A stretch of DNA of 64,000 nucleotides from Diphasiastrum complanatum (GCA_029204225.1 CM055104.1:42591502-42655501); one strand, 5' to 3'. Shown: positions 42,727-58,131, counted from the first letter of the stretch. The notes: generated by a model from the letters alone, not told the origin. Numbers and translations: made by a program.

Positions 42727-45700
42727 CTGTAATTTATTTTTAACACATGAAACACATAAGCTGAGCAAAGAAATCATGGCACTGCATGTGCAATAGTAAT
42801 GCCTAAATATGAAGCAAAGTTATGAAATTCTAAATTAAACTAGACAAAAATAATTGACAAAACCTGGATTTTGATTGCGGAATTTCAAATCTTAGAAGGA
42901 AGTTCATCATGCTACTAAATTACTAATGCATCCACGCCCAAGAAGCAAAATGAATAAAGATAACACTGTAACCTAAATTTCTATATGCCTTTGATAAAAT
43001 CCTGACAGCCTTCCTATCCAGCTATGAGAAGACCGGATCCTTGCCTCTTTGCTAACTGTGCCTCCTCTACTCAATAGTCACGACTGCATGTAATAATCCT
43101 TGTCTATGCAAACATTTGACACATCAAGAATAATAAAGTATAACTCAAACACAACCTTATACAAAATGACAGTTTGTCAAAGCTCTCCAACAGATATTAT
43201 TGTCAATATTATGGACTTCATAACTGCTCCAAATAAAAATTGCCCGGTCTCAAAATTAGTACTAATAGGGGATGTAAATATATCCTGAAAAGATTAAACT
43301 TGGCCGTACAAGAAATACATGGTGAAGAGTGGCCTTGTGCTAGCCAAGACTAGTTCTTTCACAATAAACAATGTCCCAAAGTTAGCAGTAAATAATGCAT
43401 CATTTACAATATCCACAAAGAAATGTGAAAATCAAATGACCTCATTAACATTTTTAAGGTGATGTGATTGTGGAAATTGGTTGGAAGCCAGCAAAACGAA
43501 GTTAGATAGACGGCAATGGTAGCTCAAAAAAAAGGATTGCGGTAGGGCTATGTTGAGACAGATAGTCACCAATGAGCAAAGGTACCTCAGCCCAGAGAGT
43601 AGACATGCAATCAGTGCCACATAATAAGATGACGGCATTTGTACATGTAAATGGTAAGAACTACTATATTACAGAAATTTCAAGACATCAAAAAATAATG
43701 ATGCTGATTCATTTAAGGACAACAAACAAGAATATGAAATTTGTGCTCTTCAGAGTACATGTTTCACCTTATTTGAGACTAACTGAAGTAGCCAGCAACT
43801 TGTATACTGAATGCAAATTGTAGAGCATTATGATGAAAGCTACTTGATAAAAAAAAGATGCCCACTCCCTACGGACAGGAAGTGTCCAACTACTTTAATG
43901 CAGGTGACAGATCATGCGAAAACGTACTGTCAATTATAGAGGCGGTTTCTAAAAGAAATGTCAATGAATTCAATAATAAAGCCCATGTCCTAAATTTATA
44001 AGGCTAATGCTTTGGAGAAATTCCAGAAGTTCCAAAAAAGGAGAAATCTACATAATTGCTAGATCTAAATAGAATTTCACTTCTGAGAAGTTAAGTTGAC
44101 TGTGGTTAACAAAAGGGGAAAAAAAATAAAACTGCTGGAGAGGAGGAAAGCCGTGCAACTTGCGATGTTGAAACAATGAGGTGTTGGTGAAAAAAAAGAG
44201 GAATTACAGGAGTTTTGAAGTGACAGTACTTTAGTGAACGAAAAACGTTTTGGGAATGGTTAATCAAACCATCTGAATTTAAGTTCATCTCACTGTGGGG
44301 ATGATTTCAGCAATGCTCCATAACAGCAGTGTAGGTATGGTTCAGGCATAGTTGAAATTACTATTACTGTCATCAACTTTCTTGGCATAGCATTCTAGGA
44401 TGTAAGCTATTAATAAAGAGAAGTGTGTGGACCGAACCACATGTATTGGATGACTTTGTAGTTCGATTACATGCACTTCTTTATTATCTTTGTCTCACAC
44501 TTCTATAATTATCTACTGCTCTGTCCTTCTCAACAGATTATGGTTCCAAAAGCGCTAATCTCCTGCTTCTCTTCACTGTGTAGTTTGCTGCACCTGTTAC
44601 ACCATCGCTGCCCATGAACATTTCTTGGCTGCCACATGACCAAGATGACTTCATGAAGTGTGTTTGAGAGGGTTTAGCTGTGTGAAATACATACTTTGCT
44701 GTTTTCTTGAGCACTCAAATTGGCAATTCATTTATATTTGAAATTTTAAGCGGATAGCAAGGGCATTATGCTGCAGAGCCCGTTCTTACAGCCCTGCTTG
44801 TGCCTACAGAGGTGGCAAGTTTTTCTGTCTTGACACAAGCAATGATTTGTGGGGATAAACAAGTGATGAGGAAAAACCAAATGGCGCAAGAGAGGCGAGA
44901 AAATGGATCAAGAAAGAAAAAAAAATAAGGGCCTTAATTTTACTGAGTCTAAACTACATACAGCTTCTTCATGCTGGGGGCAAGCATGGCAGAGGGAGCT
45001 TGGGAGACATTGAGAGCAATGTATATGAGGCTCATGATGCTGATGATGTCAATAAGGAGTGTCAATGCCCAATCATTTCATAAACCTACAAGCAATCACA
45101 GACCAAATCGCAGTAATCTGACGTGAAATAAGAGAAAATGAGGCTGCAGTGACCTTAATAGCTTGCTGGCATCATATCAGCCCGTATCTCCATCTTTGGA
45201 AGCTTAACTCAAACAAAGGACATGTCAAGCATCAAGGCAGCCCTTCTCCAAGAAGAGAGATGATGTAAAGACCTTCCTGAAAGCTGCTTTCTATGATGCA
45301 GGTCAAAGGAATTAAGCAGGATGAAAAACAAAAGGAAGAGAGCTACATGCAATTATTGTAGAAAGGCGTGTTGTTTTGCAACATGCTAGAAGAAAGCTTA
45401 CGATAAAAAGAGGAAGCATGAAGGTGCTCTCTTAGCTCAAGACATTGCAGACCTTGTACTTTGAGAGCTCAAAGCTTCTTGTAGGTGTCATAAATCATAA
45501 GATTCATACATTAACAATATAGCACATGTTAAGATGCATAGTCAACATGTACACAAAAGAGATTTTGTGATACAACTCAAAAGGAAGACGCACTGTAGTC
45601 ATGAGTCTATAGATATTTGATGGAGAGAGGGAAATTTCTTACCGTGTTTTTTTCTTGCTATCCTCCTTAGACGTAGCAGGGTAAAAAACTGAGCACAAAA

Positions 45701-48700
45701 ATTATTGTCATAAATGCGTCCCTCATCTCATTTCCCCTGCGTTCGACTGCAGATGCCCTGGTAATAGGCACCATTGACAAGTCGTCAAAGGCGGGGGTTT
45801 CACCCACTAAGAACCCAGATGGAAGCTTGGCTGCTTTGTTACGTGTGTAAGTAATGCTAACATGATAAGGGGCAGTGCCTGGCACTCATGGTGCATTGGC
45901 ATGGTATGGGGAGGGTAGTCCCCCCAAAGAGCCTGATTACTCAGATCTCGCTGGCTGCCCAGGGTCTCCCCAAGTTGCCCCGGCTTGATCCGTGGTGTAG
46001 AGCAGGGTTGCCCTAGACTGCAAAGCAACCATAGTCACGATCTGTCAACTGCGCCCTCATACGGTAAGATTTGACCACTCAATTTGATCTCCTTGGCCCC
46101 GTCCCAGTACCAGCGGCTCTAGGTACCTTCTAGTCTGGTGGACAGAATGAAGCCAAAAAATGTGCTATAATGTATAAGGAAAAACCTACAGATGACTACA
46201 GGTGATTGTAACTTTTGATTTGGTGGTTCCAACTTCCAGCCTTGTTGGCTTGACGTAGACATTGTTTTTTTCGTATGCTTGTACATTGCTCTACATGGTG
46301 GCAAGAATGTGCCATGATTAGAACAAGGTCAACCCAAATGCTATAAAAATTTTGGCTATGCATGGGGCAGACAAACGTCAACAGTTTGGAAGGATACTAA
46401 ATCAGGTTTTGAAGCTACTTGGAGAAGACAAGTATGGGTAATACACAAGTTTTTTAAAATTATCAGTATTAACTACAAGAGTTAGTACATGGATATACGA
46501 ATACTTTGTACTATAGTGTCTTGGAGTCAAATGAAATAATCAGTAAGGGAAAGTGTTGGAAGGGTGTGATGCTTAATTTGTTTGTAAGGGTTATAACGAG
46601 CCTTCATTGTTGTGTTTTTTATTTATGGAGTCACCGATTGATTGCCCTGTCAAAGGTCCATAATAAATGTTATTAATTACAAGAAGCTCAAAGCCCTAGT
46701 TGATAATGATAATCTCAATTGAGGTGCTGGTGTATCTAATAGCCAAGAGGTACTAATTATAGGTAGTAGGTTGATGCTAGATCTACAAGTCAAACCTCGA
46801 GATGCTAGCCTGCTATACCTGTGACACCTGGGAAGCTACATCCAAAAATCGATGTGAAAATTTCAAGAATCCTAGCAACTATGAATAGGGTACCTCCCTA
46901 AAACTAGTCTACTAGGTTGGAGTCCTGGTGTGCTGCTGTCTTTATGACGATTGTGGAACAGTGAGCTGGTGCCTTTGTGATGGTTGTGGCTCCCCCCTCC
47001 ATACATGTCTCTTATATGGTAGGTCATACTTTCTCATCCCTACATTCATAACATTCATTTTAATGTATGAATTCTACAGCTTTTAGACATGCTCTTTTCA
47101 TTAGAAAGTGCATGTTTTGAATCACGAAATTCAGTGGAGAATCGAAATGATGGTGGCAGCATGACTAAGACCCTAAATGACTGGGGTAGTAGGAGTGTGC
47201 TGCTTGTGACAGCCTATCTTAGGAATCTGCACAAGTAACAAAACATAGTTTCAGAAAAATAATTAAAGTAAGTAATCTGAGGGAAGGAATCAAGCTGACA
47301 AAAACAACAGAAAAGGAAAAAAAACCATAGCAACTGACTGACTCTACCAATGGGCAGAGAGAAAACAGACCAGTAAGAACTATCAGTAGCAGAGAAAAAA
47401 TGAACAAAGCTAAGTAGCTACTACCTAGAGTTACTAGACCAATTAAAAAACCAGAAAAATGAAAAGAGTCAAGAAACTTAATGGCATGACAACCAATCAC
47501 ATGGACTCCCTAGAACATGCAAGAGGAAAAGAATAAAAGCGGGGGGGACGTTAATTCGAAAGAAAGAAACATGTCACTACAAAGTCAAATTTGCAATAAT
47601 ACTAAAACACGCATATTCAGTAGCACTAGAATATCTTAAGAGTTCAAATGAGCCAGCCAAAATAAAGCAAAAGAACCAAAAGAGAAACATAATACTAGAA
47701 AGACGAAAGAGAAATATGTAAGCAGAAGCCCGATAGCATAAATTAGACATAACACAATTAAATCAACAGTTGTGAACACGGCCAACCTAAACCACCACCA
47801 GAACACAACATAAAAATAAGCGAAAAACTTAACAATCCTAAAAGCAAGCTAAAGCAACCCTTTACTAGAGCGGTTACACAGGAGTTAGCTAGAAAGCATC
47901 TGAAAGGGGTATTGGAAATGATCATTCGAAGTGATGGCAGCACCTGAAGTACCAGGGCGGTTAAAAACACATTAAATAGGACAGTTTGAACCAGGACCCT
48001 AACCAGGCACCAAGAACATCACATACACCTCGCTGCCAGGTGGAATGAGGCAGCTGCTTAGGCGGCAGGCCAGGTAGCAGCCCCTCCGTGCCTCCCTTCG
48101 TGGGTTGCGTAACAAGATAAATCTGTATAGGTGCATGAGAAACATAGAAAAGATGCAAAAAAAAGTTAGAAATGCTTAGGTTTATAAAGCCTTCATAATC
48201 TTGGCCCCTCAAAAAAGGAATGATTGTGCTCAAAGTGTGGTTAGCACCTTATTCTAAATGTTACAAAGTACCCTGAGAGCAGAGTATTATTAATCAAAAC
48301 AATTGAACATTGTTCACTGAAGATACGTAAAAAGGTTTCCTAATAATAGAGCATTGGTACAACCGGTCCATGTAAAGTTGTTCCACATTGAGTGACCTAA
48401 CCATTTCCCTTTTCACGTTTGAAACACTTCGGCAAATTGCATGCACCTTTCAAAGAATGAAAATCTCATGCACTACAAACAATAGGTCTTACACCATGCG
48501 CCCTATTGTCCAGTAAGTGGTCCACCACTAGTTATGTCCACGAGTCCAGGATTGAAAACTACTGGGACCAGAATATGAAAAAGTCGATGGTACAAGTCTT
48601 AAGGGAACTGAGATTCAGTAACATACTGATGAAAGAGTGTACCTGATGCTCCACAAAAACTCTCGGAGGTGTACACCAAGCTCCCACATACTGAAGACCC

Positions 48701-51700
48701 ACAGAACTAGAACCACTAAACCCAGTGACAGTTGAACTGCTTGGTGATGATGGAACACTCTGAGCATCACCTTCAGCTGACCCACCTTGTGGCTCACTTT
48801 GAGCTCTCATGGCTACAACGTACTCATAGGTTGTAATTCCCTGATAGAATATATAATAAAAGCTTCATAAGAACTTAGAAGTATCCATGTTAAAATTCTA
48901 TTGAAACTCTATTGATGTTTCAACTAATATAATCAGCTTCAAAAAACTTTAAATACAGAAAATAGATGACTCTTTCAGAAAAATTAAGGAGTTAATATCA
49001 AGTTGCAATTACCAAAAGAATTCCCTTAGTGATAGAAGATCATAATAATCTCACAATTTATCACCAGAATCTAAAGTGTATAAAAACATATTAACACGCC
49101 CAGGGTAAATATCCAATACCTTCCTCATCAGAAGGATATGGAAAAAGAAAAGCTCCCCTAGTGGCAACGTGGCAAGTAAGGAAACAATGGTACATGAAGC
49201 CTGCATCAAAATATCAATTTCCAACAGTCAAGAAGATTAAATCTGATATATCCATTATTAGCTAAGATATAAGATAATTTCACCTACAATCGCAACTAGC
49301 AATTGAATACAAATTCACATAACTGCAGATGAATCAACAAGATCCTAAAACATTACAAAAGAGAGCAACTTCCTACAACTAAGCTTTATTCAATCATGAG
49401 CAGAGAACAAATGCTCATATTTCTGAAGTTCAGCAAAGGTCACCAATCACAATTTTTCAGTCTCATAACAACCATACATGGCTAAAACTCTACGGAACAT
49501 TAGCCCATATCCTAGTTTCAGATCAGCCATAAGGTTTTGTGAGAAAATATGATGGAAGACATACAGAATTCAGCTGAACGCACAGATAAACCTTCAGCGA
49601 CATTTTAAAAGCAACGAGAGTGAGAGCAATGAAACCAACAAAGTAAACTCAAAAACCCAAGTAGCATCTTACATTCAAACCTTTGCATTGGCACCACATA
49701 CAGAAGTACAAATTGAACTTGTGGCCCTACCTTATGACCCATAGGAGCACCAATAATCTTTATACAAAATACAACACAGATTGGTGTTGAAGCATCAAGT
49801 TCACCTCTGATTGCAAACGAAATCGTAGAAAACAAAGGCCAATAGCTTTACTTTGCACTGAAAGCATTTCTCAAGTGCGTCAAAATTTTGGTTAGAGACT
49901 CGAGGATCCTCTGGAAGGGTGCAAGGCAAGGATTGGGCAACCCCCAGAACAAAGTACCATTTACCATTACCTTTTATGCTTTCAAAATGACTAAAGGGAC
50001 TTCCAAAGTTTCAATCAAAACATGAATTCTCGATACAGAATGACCTCCTAAACAATCAAGAGGTGTAGGCGAAGCAATCTTTCATGTTAATGACTCAGAA
50101 TGATGATTAGGTGCATTAGTCTAGATGACGATGCCAAGATAGTATAGAGTACAACATTGCAGTGCATCAAATGGTCTTCTCAGAAAAGCAATTGGTGCAC
50201 TATGACAGGTAAAGCATTCTTCTCCTGTAGTCTAATGACCATCCTGTTTGGCTGATTATGGTTCATACTTCCAACATGTAACTGTAACAAGTTTGCGAGT
50301 GTAACAAAAACATTTATCTTTCCAGCAAATAAAATCCAATGTTTGAATCAACACACATATACCCTAGGCTCTATTAGCAAAAGCCCAAAGCATATAAATA
50401 GCACAAGATGCAATCGGCAGCTTCTCACTGCACATACAAATTCAAGCAAATGCGTTCCAACCTTGAAACAGAAGGACAAAGGGTTCAGGTGTGGAAGGAC
50501 TTTACCACGACAGTTGCAAATGGTGCTCTGGAAAAACTATCACCAAGCTTATCCACAATCTGGTAATTTGTGCCCTTTTTATCGGTGAAACAGCGAACGA
50601 GAACTGCAATCCCTACTCCCCACTCCAGAATCAGCTGCAGGACCACAACATTTGAAAGAGTATAAAGAACTTTCAAGTAGTTGAAAATTGATAAAGACTT
50701 GATCTAAATGTATGGGCTTAAGAAAGGTAAAAACTGACCCTCTATTAGGGGACACAGGAGAAAGTCCCTTGCCCTAGCCCTAAGATGACCCCGAACAATA
50801 TTAGAAAACTCCACTCTGCTCTCATTTGGTAGCTAAATCATTCAAAGGCAACAGAGCTATGATTAACTCTCTTACAGCAGTAAGCATCAACAACTCAACA
50901 AATAATACATACATATTGATCTAACTCCTGGGTAGTCTAATTATACTAGTCTGAGACCCATAACTTTCTAATCTGACTATAGGATAATTGGGTCCCACGT
51001 GATGAAATGTCATGCAACTTATACTTGTGTTTCTACAACTTGGAGTTTATGATTTTTTTTGTTTATGAACCCCGATGTCGTGTATGAGTACAACGCATAA
51101 TTTAAGTAAGAGGTACAGCAAAATAGACACTGCTTCTATAGAACATCATTATTTCATTACAGCAACATAGACATTACTTCAATGCTTCTTCAATAGTTTT
51201 TTAGGTTGATTACAATCATGTATTTTCCTCTTGGATCTGATCTTGTGAAAAATATCCCTTCCCAAGGTTCCAGGCATTTTTGCAAAATTTCCAAGATGAT
51301 GCCACCTACAACAAAACAAAACCTAGGCGCATTCCTTGTAGGATATTATATCCCAATTAATGGAATTTCATCCCCAAACATCTTTGTGAATAGTAGTGTG
51401 CCCTCCTACAGGTAAATGAAGTTTTCATCTACTATAACATATAGAAACTTCTAAAACAAAATATAGAAGATTCTAGAAGGCACATATACACATCAATTGT
51501 AGTAGCTCTAATACCATGTAAAAAATTTGAGAAAGAAAGTTCGATCTTTCTAATTTTGATTCGACCCAAAGGATCGATCAAGTCTTCGACTCAATTTGAC
51601 CCGTCGACCCAAGCCAAGGTCGATTTAGATTTCGATCCTGGAATCTTGACTGTCGAACTTCCCGCACTATTCTGCAGACCCGCACTATTTGACTTTAGTG

Positions 51701-51989
51701 AGGCTTGAGATGTTTAGATGCCAACAAATCCACATAAAAATTCTTCTCTTGTCCTCATATGATATGAGGGAACACAAGGTGACCATGGGGTTTTGAAAAA
51801 GACAGTAGTATCTTTATCTTTCCCAAATCTCATAATATAGAGGATACTAGAAGATACAATGCTCTTTTGTCTCTATTACTCTCATAGTACACATCTGTCA
51901 TGATCTATCCTCCTATCCAGGTATCCCCTGAAAGCATCCAACCTCAACTTGTCACAGGTTGAAGAAAACCTCAGCTGCCCAAGTTCAAT

Positions 51990-52027
<38 letters not shown>

Positions 52028-55000
52028 ATTGATTCATGTGATCAAGTATGTGTAGCATCAAATACGTAGGTAGGTAGCCAATGTCCAAACCATAGTTGCA
52101 CAGAAATGCGTTTCTGGAAAGAAAACGTTTCTAGAAATGCGTTTCTCAGAAACTCGTTTCTGGATTCAGAATCTCTGGAAAAAAAAAGAACAGATATTAA
52201 ACAATCAGTAGGGATTGACAGAATCCAGTAGGAATTGATGCACCTAAACTGGACCACATTGTACCCGAAACATTCGGCAACCTACATAAATGAACAGACC
52301 TTAAATTTGATACCCATATTACCCACAAAAATAAATAAATAAATAAATAAATAAAATTTAGAAAAACGTTTCTGAGAAAAGCTCCCCAAACCAGAAACGC
52401 ACTTCTAGAAATGCAGTGCAACTATGGTCCAAAGACGTCCAAACATCTGACCAAGGTTGATGAATTTAAACTTCGTATGATTTGTCAATTTTTTACTTTG
52501 ACCATTAATGAACATTTGGGCAGGAGTATGTCTGAAATTTAAATGTTCCATAGTGCCATAGTTGCAGCGAATCGTGATTCGCGAACCGCAATTCTGAACC
52601 CAGAATTGTGAAAAAAAAATAATTGGAAAAATAGCTTATGGCTGAAATTTTTTTAGGGAAGCCATGGTCAAACCAGTGTTTTGCCTCAGAAGTGCAGTAC
52701 ATAGGGCACAAACAGATCTTATTTTCAGTAGCTATTTGGTTGTTATTTGCTCTGGTTCTCAGCAAATGTTAATGCTACAGTTTGGGCTAAATATTGGGCC
52801 CTTATTGGCACGCATTTGGACCCCCATTTTTATCTGGGGGGGGCAGGGGGGGGCACCGCCCCCTGAAGCAAAAAGTGAGGTACAATTGCTCTACAGTTCT
52901 TGTCTCTGTCCCATTGGAACCATCTGTGATCGTAACGAACAGGCTAGAGGTTAGTTTTGAATTTTTATCCTTGACAAAACCCAACATGGATTAATGCACC
53001 TAAATTGGACCATCCTGCACCCGAAACAGTCGGCAAACTGCACAATAACAATGCTCTTAATCAAAGTTTTCATCTGATCCCCATATTGCCAAAAAAAAAT
53101 TCAAAAAAAAAACGATTCTGTACGATTTTGGTTTTTTTCTGAATTACGATTGTGAACCGCGATTCAGAATCGAGTGCAACTATGTTCCAAACCTAGATTG
53201 CCCCATCTTGAGAAAATAATTTGTTGTACTGAAGCTGTTCAAATAAAATGTTATTATCATTAAGAAAATATGTGCCTAATCAGAGGAAATGGAGCTTCAT
53301 GGCTTCAAAAACTAAGGACTGAATTCTCATGACTAGAAGAGGGCTATGCACAAGTTTGAAGTAATTATGGCCTCTCTTGATATTCTATGTTACTTGGCAC
53401 TGCATTGATTTATTAAGACCCCCAAAGTACTACTTTCATTAAGATTGGGAGTGGATATGTCAACATGGCCTTGACCTTGTGGTAGGATGTTAGTAGGAAA
53501 GATCCCTTGACATAATTCCAATAAGTATAAATCGGTAGTTGACTGTTCAATGAGTGTTCTTTGTATAAGACTCTAGAAACAATGTTTCTTTCAAGGAGGG
53601 TTTGCCATATGATTCATTATTGATTGTTTTGAGATCTTAGTTGGAAACTAAATGTGCAATTATTGTCCGTTATTTGTATCATATGCATGAAAATGTGTCA
53701 ATGCATTTTTAATCTATCGGTACCACTCCCTAAATTTTTTGGCATTTTTTTGGGCTATTTTTGTGGGCGGGAAACTAAAAAAATTGATTTCACCACGGTT
53801 CCCCCAAAAAAAATTTGAGAACTGTACGGTTCACTGTATGGTTCTCAGAACCGTGGTGAACCGTCCACGGTTCATAAATTCTATGGGTAAATAGAATATC
53901 AATGACATGTAAAATTAACATCTGCCAATATACTTCTCTCCCCAATAACCATTGCCTTTTGATTTTCCAGATAAATGTAAGATTTTCATGATGCTATATG
54001 AACATTTTGAAAAATCTCTGATATTCTAGGTTAGAAACTAAAATGGAAAAAATGTGTTACTCATCATGAAAACAGATTCACACTATCAGTGTTTGCTTAT
54101 CACGCAAAACAAATTTATATGTACCCTTTGAATGTGCTTACCCAAGTCAAGCTTGTGGCCATTAGTGATACAAATGTCATGTAGTTTTTTTTTCCTACAC
54201 AGTTGTTCAACCACTGCAAAAAACACACGTTCATATGAGCCCACAAAGCAGTCAAAACTATGACAGATGATAGAAAATCATGAAAATGCCAAATGAAGCA
54301 GATATAATGTTTAAAAGAGAATAAAAAGTCATGAAAATGCCAAGTGAAGCAGATATAATGTTTATGAGCACCAATTGATAAATAAATGGATAAACGGAAG
54401 CAATGCACTGAAAAGGTTCCCATACACGGCAGTGGTGATCGAAGCCATCAACACACTTGTCACAACTCCTGCAATGTTTGCTAAATTTGCGAACCTGTTG
54501 ATAACAGCATTGGCCCAAATTCAACCAGCCATAAAGCAGATCATGTATGTCAAATCAGAGACCATAAACCTCACTTGGCTAACTGCATACAAAGCATTTT
54601 CATGAAACTGCCTAATTGGTATTGATTCCAAACTAACAGTATTGATTCATGCTCCATGAACGTGTTTGAATCTGCCGAAGCACGAGAAAAATCGTAAGCA
54701 CCAGAACAATAACTGGAAATGTTAGAAGCATAATCTGTTTAATCCTGTTTACCTCTGCATTGCACAAGGTGCAGAACAGAATGTCATCTTCCACCACTGG
54801 TTGCTGGAGACTCCCTTCATTTTTGCAGTTATCATCTTTTACAAGCCACCCGCAAAACAATGCCCCAACACCTGCACAAAATGATTGAGGGAGCTTCCTC
54901 TTTGTGGAGTCCATGTTATTGACCACTTGGGACAATTTCACAGCAAAGTCTTTCTGCACTGGTAACACATTTGAATTTGTTGAAAACACAGGCAAGCCTG

Positions 55001-56132
55001 GCGATTGTTCACCATCTCTACCAGACAAGGCGGTAGCTGTCGAAGATTCTGAAAAAGGACCCTTCTTTTCATGCTTTGATATGGACCTTTCAATGTCACT
55101 GATAAATATTCCCGGATCTGATGGATCAATGGCTGAACAGCGAACATAAAGAATAAATACAGCAAAAGCCTGTCACAACAAATTGATATGTCACCCTTTG
55201 TCATGCAAGCGGAAGCCAAGAAAAGCTCAGAGCCATTTAACTCTTGTACTTCAAACAAAATTTACATCACATACAACTTCATCAGATGCAAAGCTTACCA
55301 CAGCTGAATAAAGGGCAATTGCACAATACTCCAATGTGGAGCTGCCTAGAAAAGGGGCCAGAAAGACATAAAATGTGACAGCTAGCAAGAAGAAAACAGT
55401 GATAGCCATCACCTACAAAACAATCATAATAAAAATCTCTTGTTAGCAGCCTCATGTGCTGGTTTTTCTGGAGCATGGTGATAAAATATAACCTTGGCAT
55501 GCCTACTGAAATTTAAAGTTAGATCCAGGTCAGAAAAGACCAGATAATCCAGCATACAATCCCCTAAGTAAAGCCTCGTCCCAGAAGCTAAAAGAGGTGC
55601 AAAAATCAGAGACCAAAATAATGTCAGCTTGAAACCAGTCCAGCATAACAATGCCCAAATAGTTTATTCTAATCATCTCTTGCTATTACTATTATCTGAA
55701 ATAAATTCAACCATAGGATGGCTTCTTTTGAAAGCATACAAAATATAGGAATTGGGACATCTAAAATTCGTGTCAGAATTTCTAACATTGCATGTTCTAT
55801 ATTTTATTCAGAATGTCCAAATTTGAAAACATAAAATCATATTGCAATCTAATATATCTTATAGTACATCTTCATATGAAATGTACAAAGCATTTGTTGA
55901 GAATAGAGTAAAAGAGTTAGAAAAATGAAGAGAAGTTCAGTTTCAATTGATTGTGAATGATCACAATACCATATATTCCTGAACTAGATACTCTCTTCAT
56001 AGGTTTAAGTGGTATTTTAGATAGTAGTTTTAGATTGACGGCACTGACCAGTCTACGGTCTTGATGCAAGTAACATGAATGTAATGATTTTGGTCTTATA
56101 TGCCATTAGGCATGAAAAGACGTTAATGAAGC

Positions 56133-56196
<64 letters not shown>

Positions 56197-58131
56197 GGAC
56201 AACGATCATGCCACGTTACTTGGATTCGGGGCTATCACATTGCCTTAGATTCACTCAAAGTGTCTTCTCATCAGCTAGCTATTGAGACTAGGAGATTCCA
56301 TGGTATTCCTAGAGAGGAGCAGATTTGCCAGTTATGCTATCTAGGTGAGGTGGAGTCTAAGGAGCATTTTATCTTTAGATGCCATGTATACTATGAGATC
56401 AGAGGCCGATATCACTGCTTGTTTCGAGACATGCCTACCACTCTACGCTCTCTCATAGCCCATGAGAACCCACGATGTGTCGCTCTGATGGTACGCGAGA
56501 TGTTCATATTGCGAAGAGATCTATACAAAACATCCCAGCATTTTACGTCACAGCCATTGATTACTTCCTTCTTTACTAGGCGGAGATCACGTGATTTAGT
56601 GCCTGAGGATGAGGATTATGACGACGATGAGGATGATAGCCGCTTACGTGCTCACAGAGATGAGAGACAATGTACTTCCCACCATCACGTTACCACCAGG
56701 ATTACCAAACATTCTACACAGAGACGTACTACTACACATGCTCATGCTCATGGACGACGCCAGCAAGCTCCAGTGCTTTCTCGTGTTGCGGCTCGCATTA
56801 CATCTCTCTACAGCATCAGCACAGCAACAGCAGCTCCAACACAATCCTAACATCTTGACATGGATACATAGGATTTTTATGCGCACATACTCTCGCATAC
56901 ATATCTATTTTTTGTTTGTACTAGATGTTTTCTTTTTGCAATTTTAAAGACGTTTTATACGCTCCCATGGTTACCACATACTTGACATGTACTTCATTAG
57001 TCTTATATGCCTTTTGGCATGGAAAAGACATTAATAAAGCTTTCTTTCTTTCTTTCTTTCTACTTGATGCATATTTCTCTTAATTACACTTCAGTACATA
57101 ATGCACAGTAACATTCCTTTGAAATTACGCCAGTTTTTGCTTTACCAATTTATATATGGGCTTAAACCCTCTTACACCTTATACATTTAGAGGGGCCCCG
57201 TCGACATTCATGAAGGCTTGCTCAACAAGTTCCCTTTGTACGGTTGAGATTGATACACCTGTTAGGGCTAAAATCCCACGGTGGTGTGCATTATAGCTGG
57301 TTTGGTGCACCAAGATGAACTCAATTAACTATAAGAAGGAGAGGAACACCTTAGTTCCACTCTTCTTCTCTACCTCTTCACTTTCTCTTGACCTCTCTCT
57401 CTACTGCGACCAATTGCAAGTAGGGTTTAGCATCTTGTGAACTTACGAAGGATTGTGGAAGTGTAACACATTGGCAAAGAAGCTAGAAGCCATAACAGGT
57501 ATTGGTATGATTAGTGGACAACAAGCTAATGCTTTTTGTTCTCCTATGGCACCCCATTGCAAAGAATGTAAGTATCTTTTGTTGTTTGGATTGGTAGGCT
57601 AACAAAATTAATGGTGCATTGTGATAGACAGCCATTCAAGGCTTCTTAGGAAGCAAATCTGGTTGTTGTTGTAGGGTGCTGTCCCAGCAAGGTGTAGTGC
57701 TCAATTGGAAGGTATGTTCCATACTTAAAACTACTTCTTTATGGACTATAGACAGTCGTTGTTGATCCTCGAAGGAATTTGCAATACTGCATTGCTTTTT
57801 CAAGCAAGAGTTGATTGTATACATTTGTATCATGGCCCACTACCATTCTGGTAGCTGGCCGCCCTTCCATATGCGGTTCTGCATGATAATTGTGTTCATA
57901 AACACTAATGAACTGGTGCACTACTAGAAACGTAGTTGGCCGCCCCTCCATCCCATTATCTTTCACTATGAATTTGCTTATAAACATGTATATGATGGCG
58001 TTCGACCGTAATGGTAGCTGGCCGCCCTTCCATCTGCTAGTTCTCGTTACAAATTGGCTCATTAACATTTGTGTGAGGGCGCACTAAGGGTTTGGTCTTG
58101 ACTTGTCAAGAGGGACTATGTGAAATCTTTT

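Larger units (their letters stand above)
50635..54141 (-). other. Intron 5 of the S-acyltransferase gene (3.5 kb)
   Basis: Holds an LTR/primer-site candidate (51505-51900), a GA microsatellite (51992-52024), two hAT-like MITEs (52091-52426 and about 52551-53181) and a third word-repeat block (about 53740-53875). No coding exon was seen. Confidence 0.7.

Noticed and set aside
45890..46130. GC-rich block in intron 8 as SINE or exon
   Set aside because: No pol III boxes, splice-compatible frame or repeat ends could be supported.
56260..56850. Host zinc-finger protein gene
   Set aside because: The same C-terminal motif recurs at 59935-60225 downstream of RT motifs, so it is the LINE 3' end.
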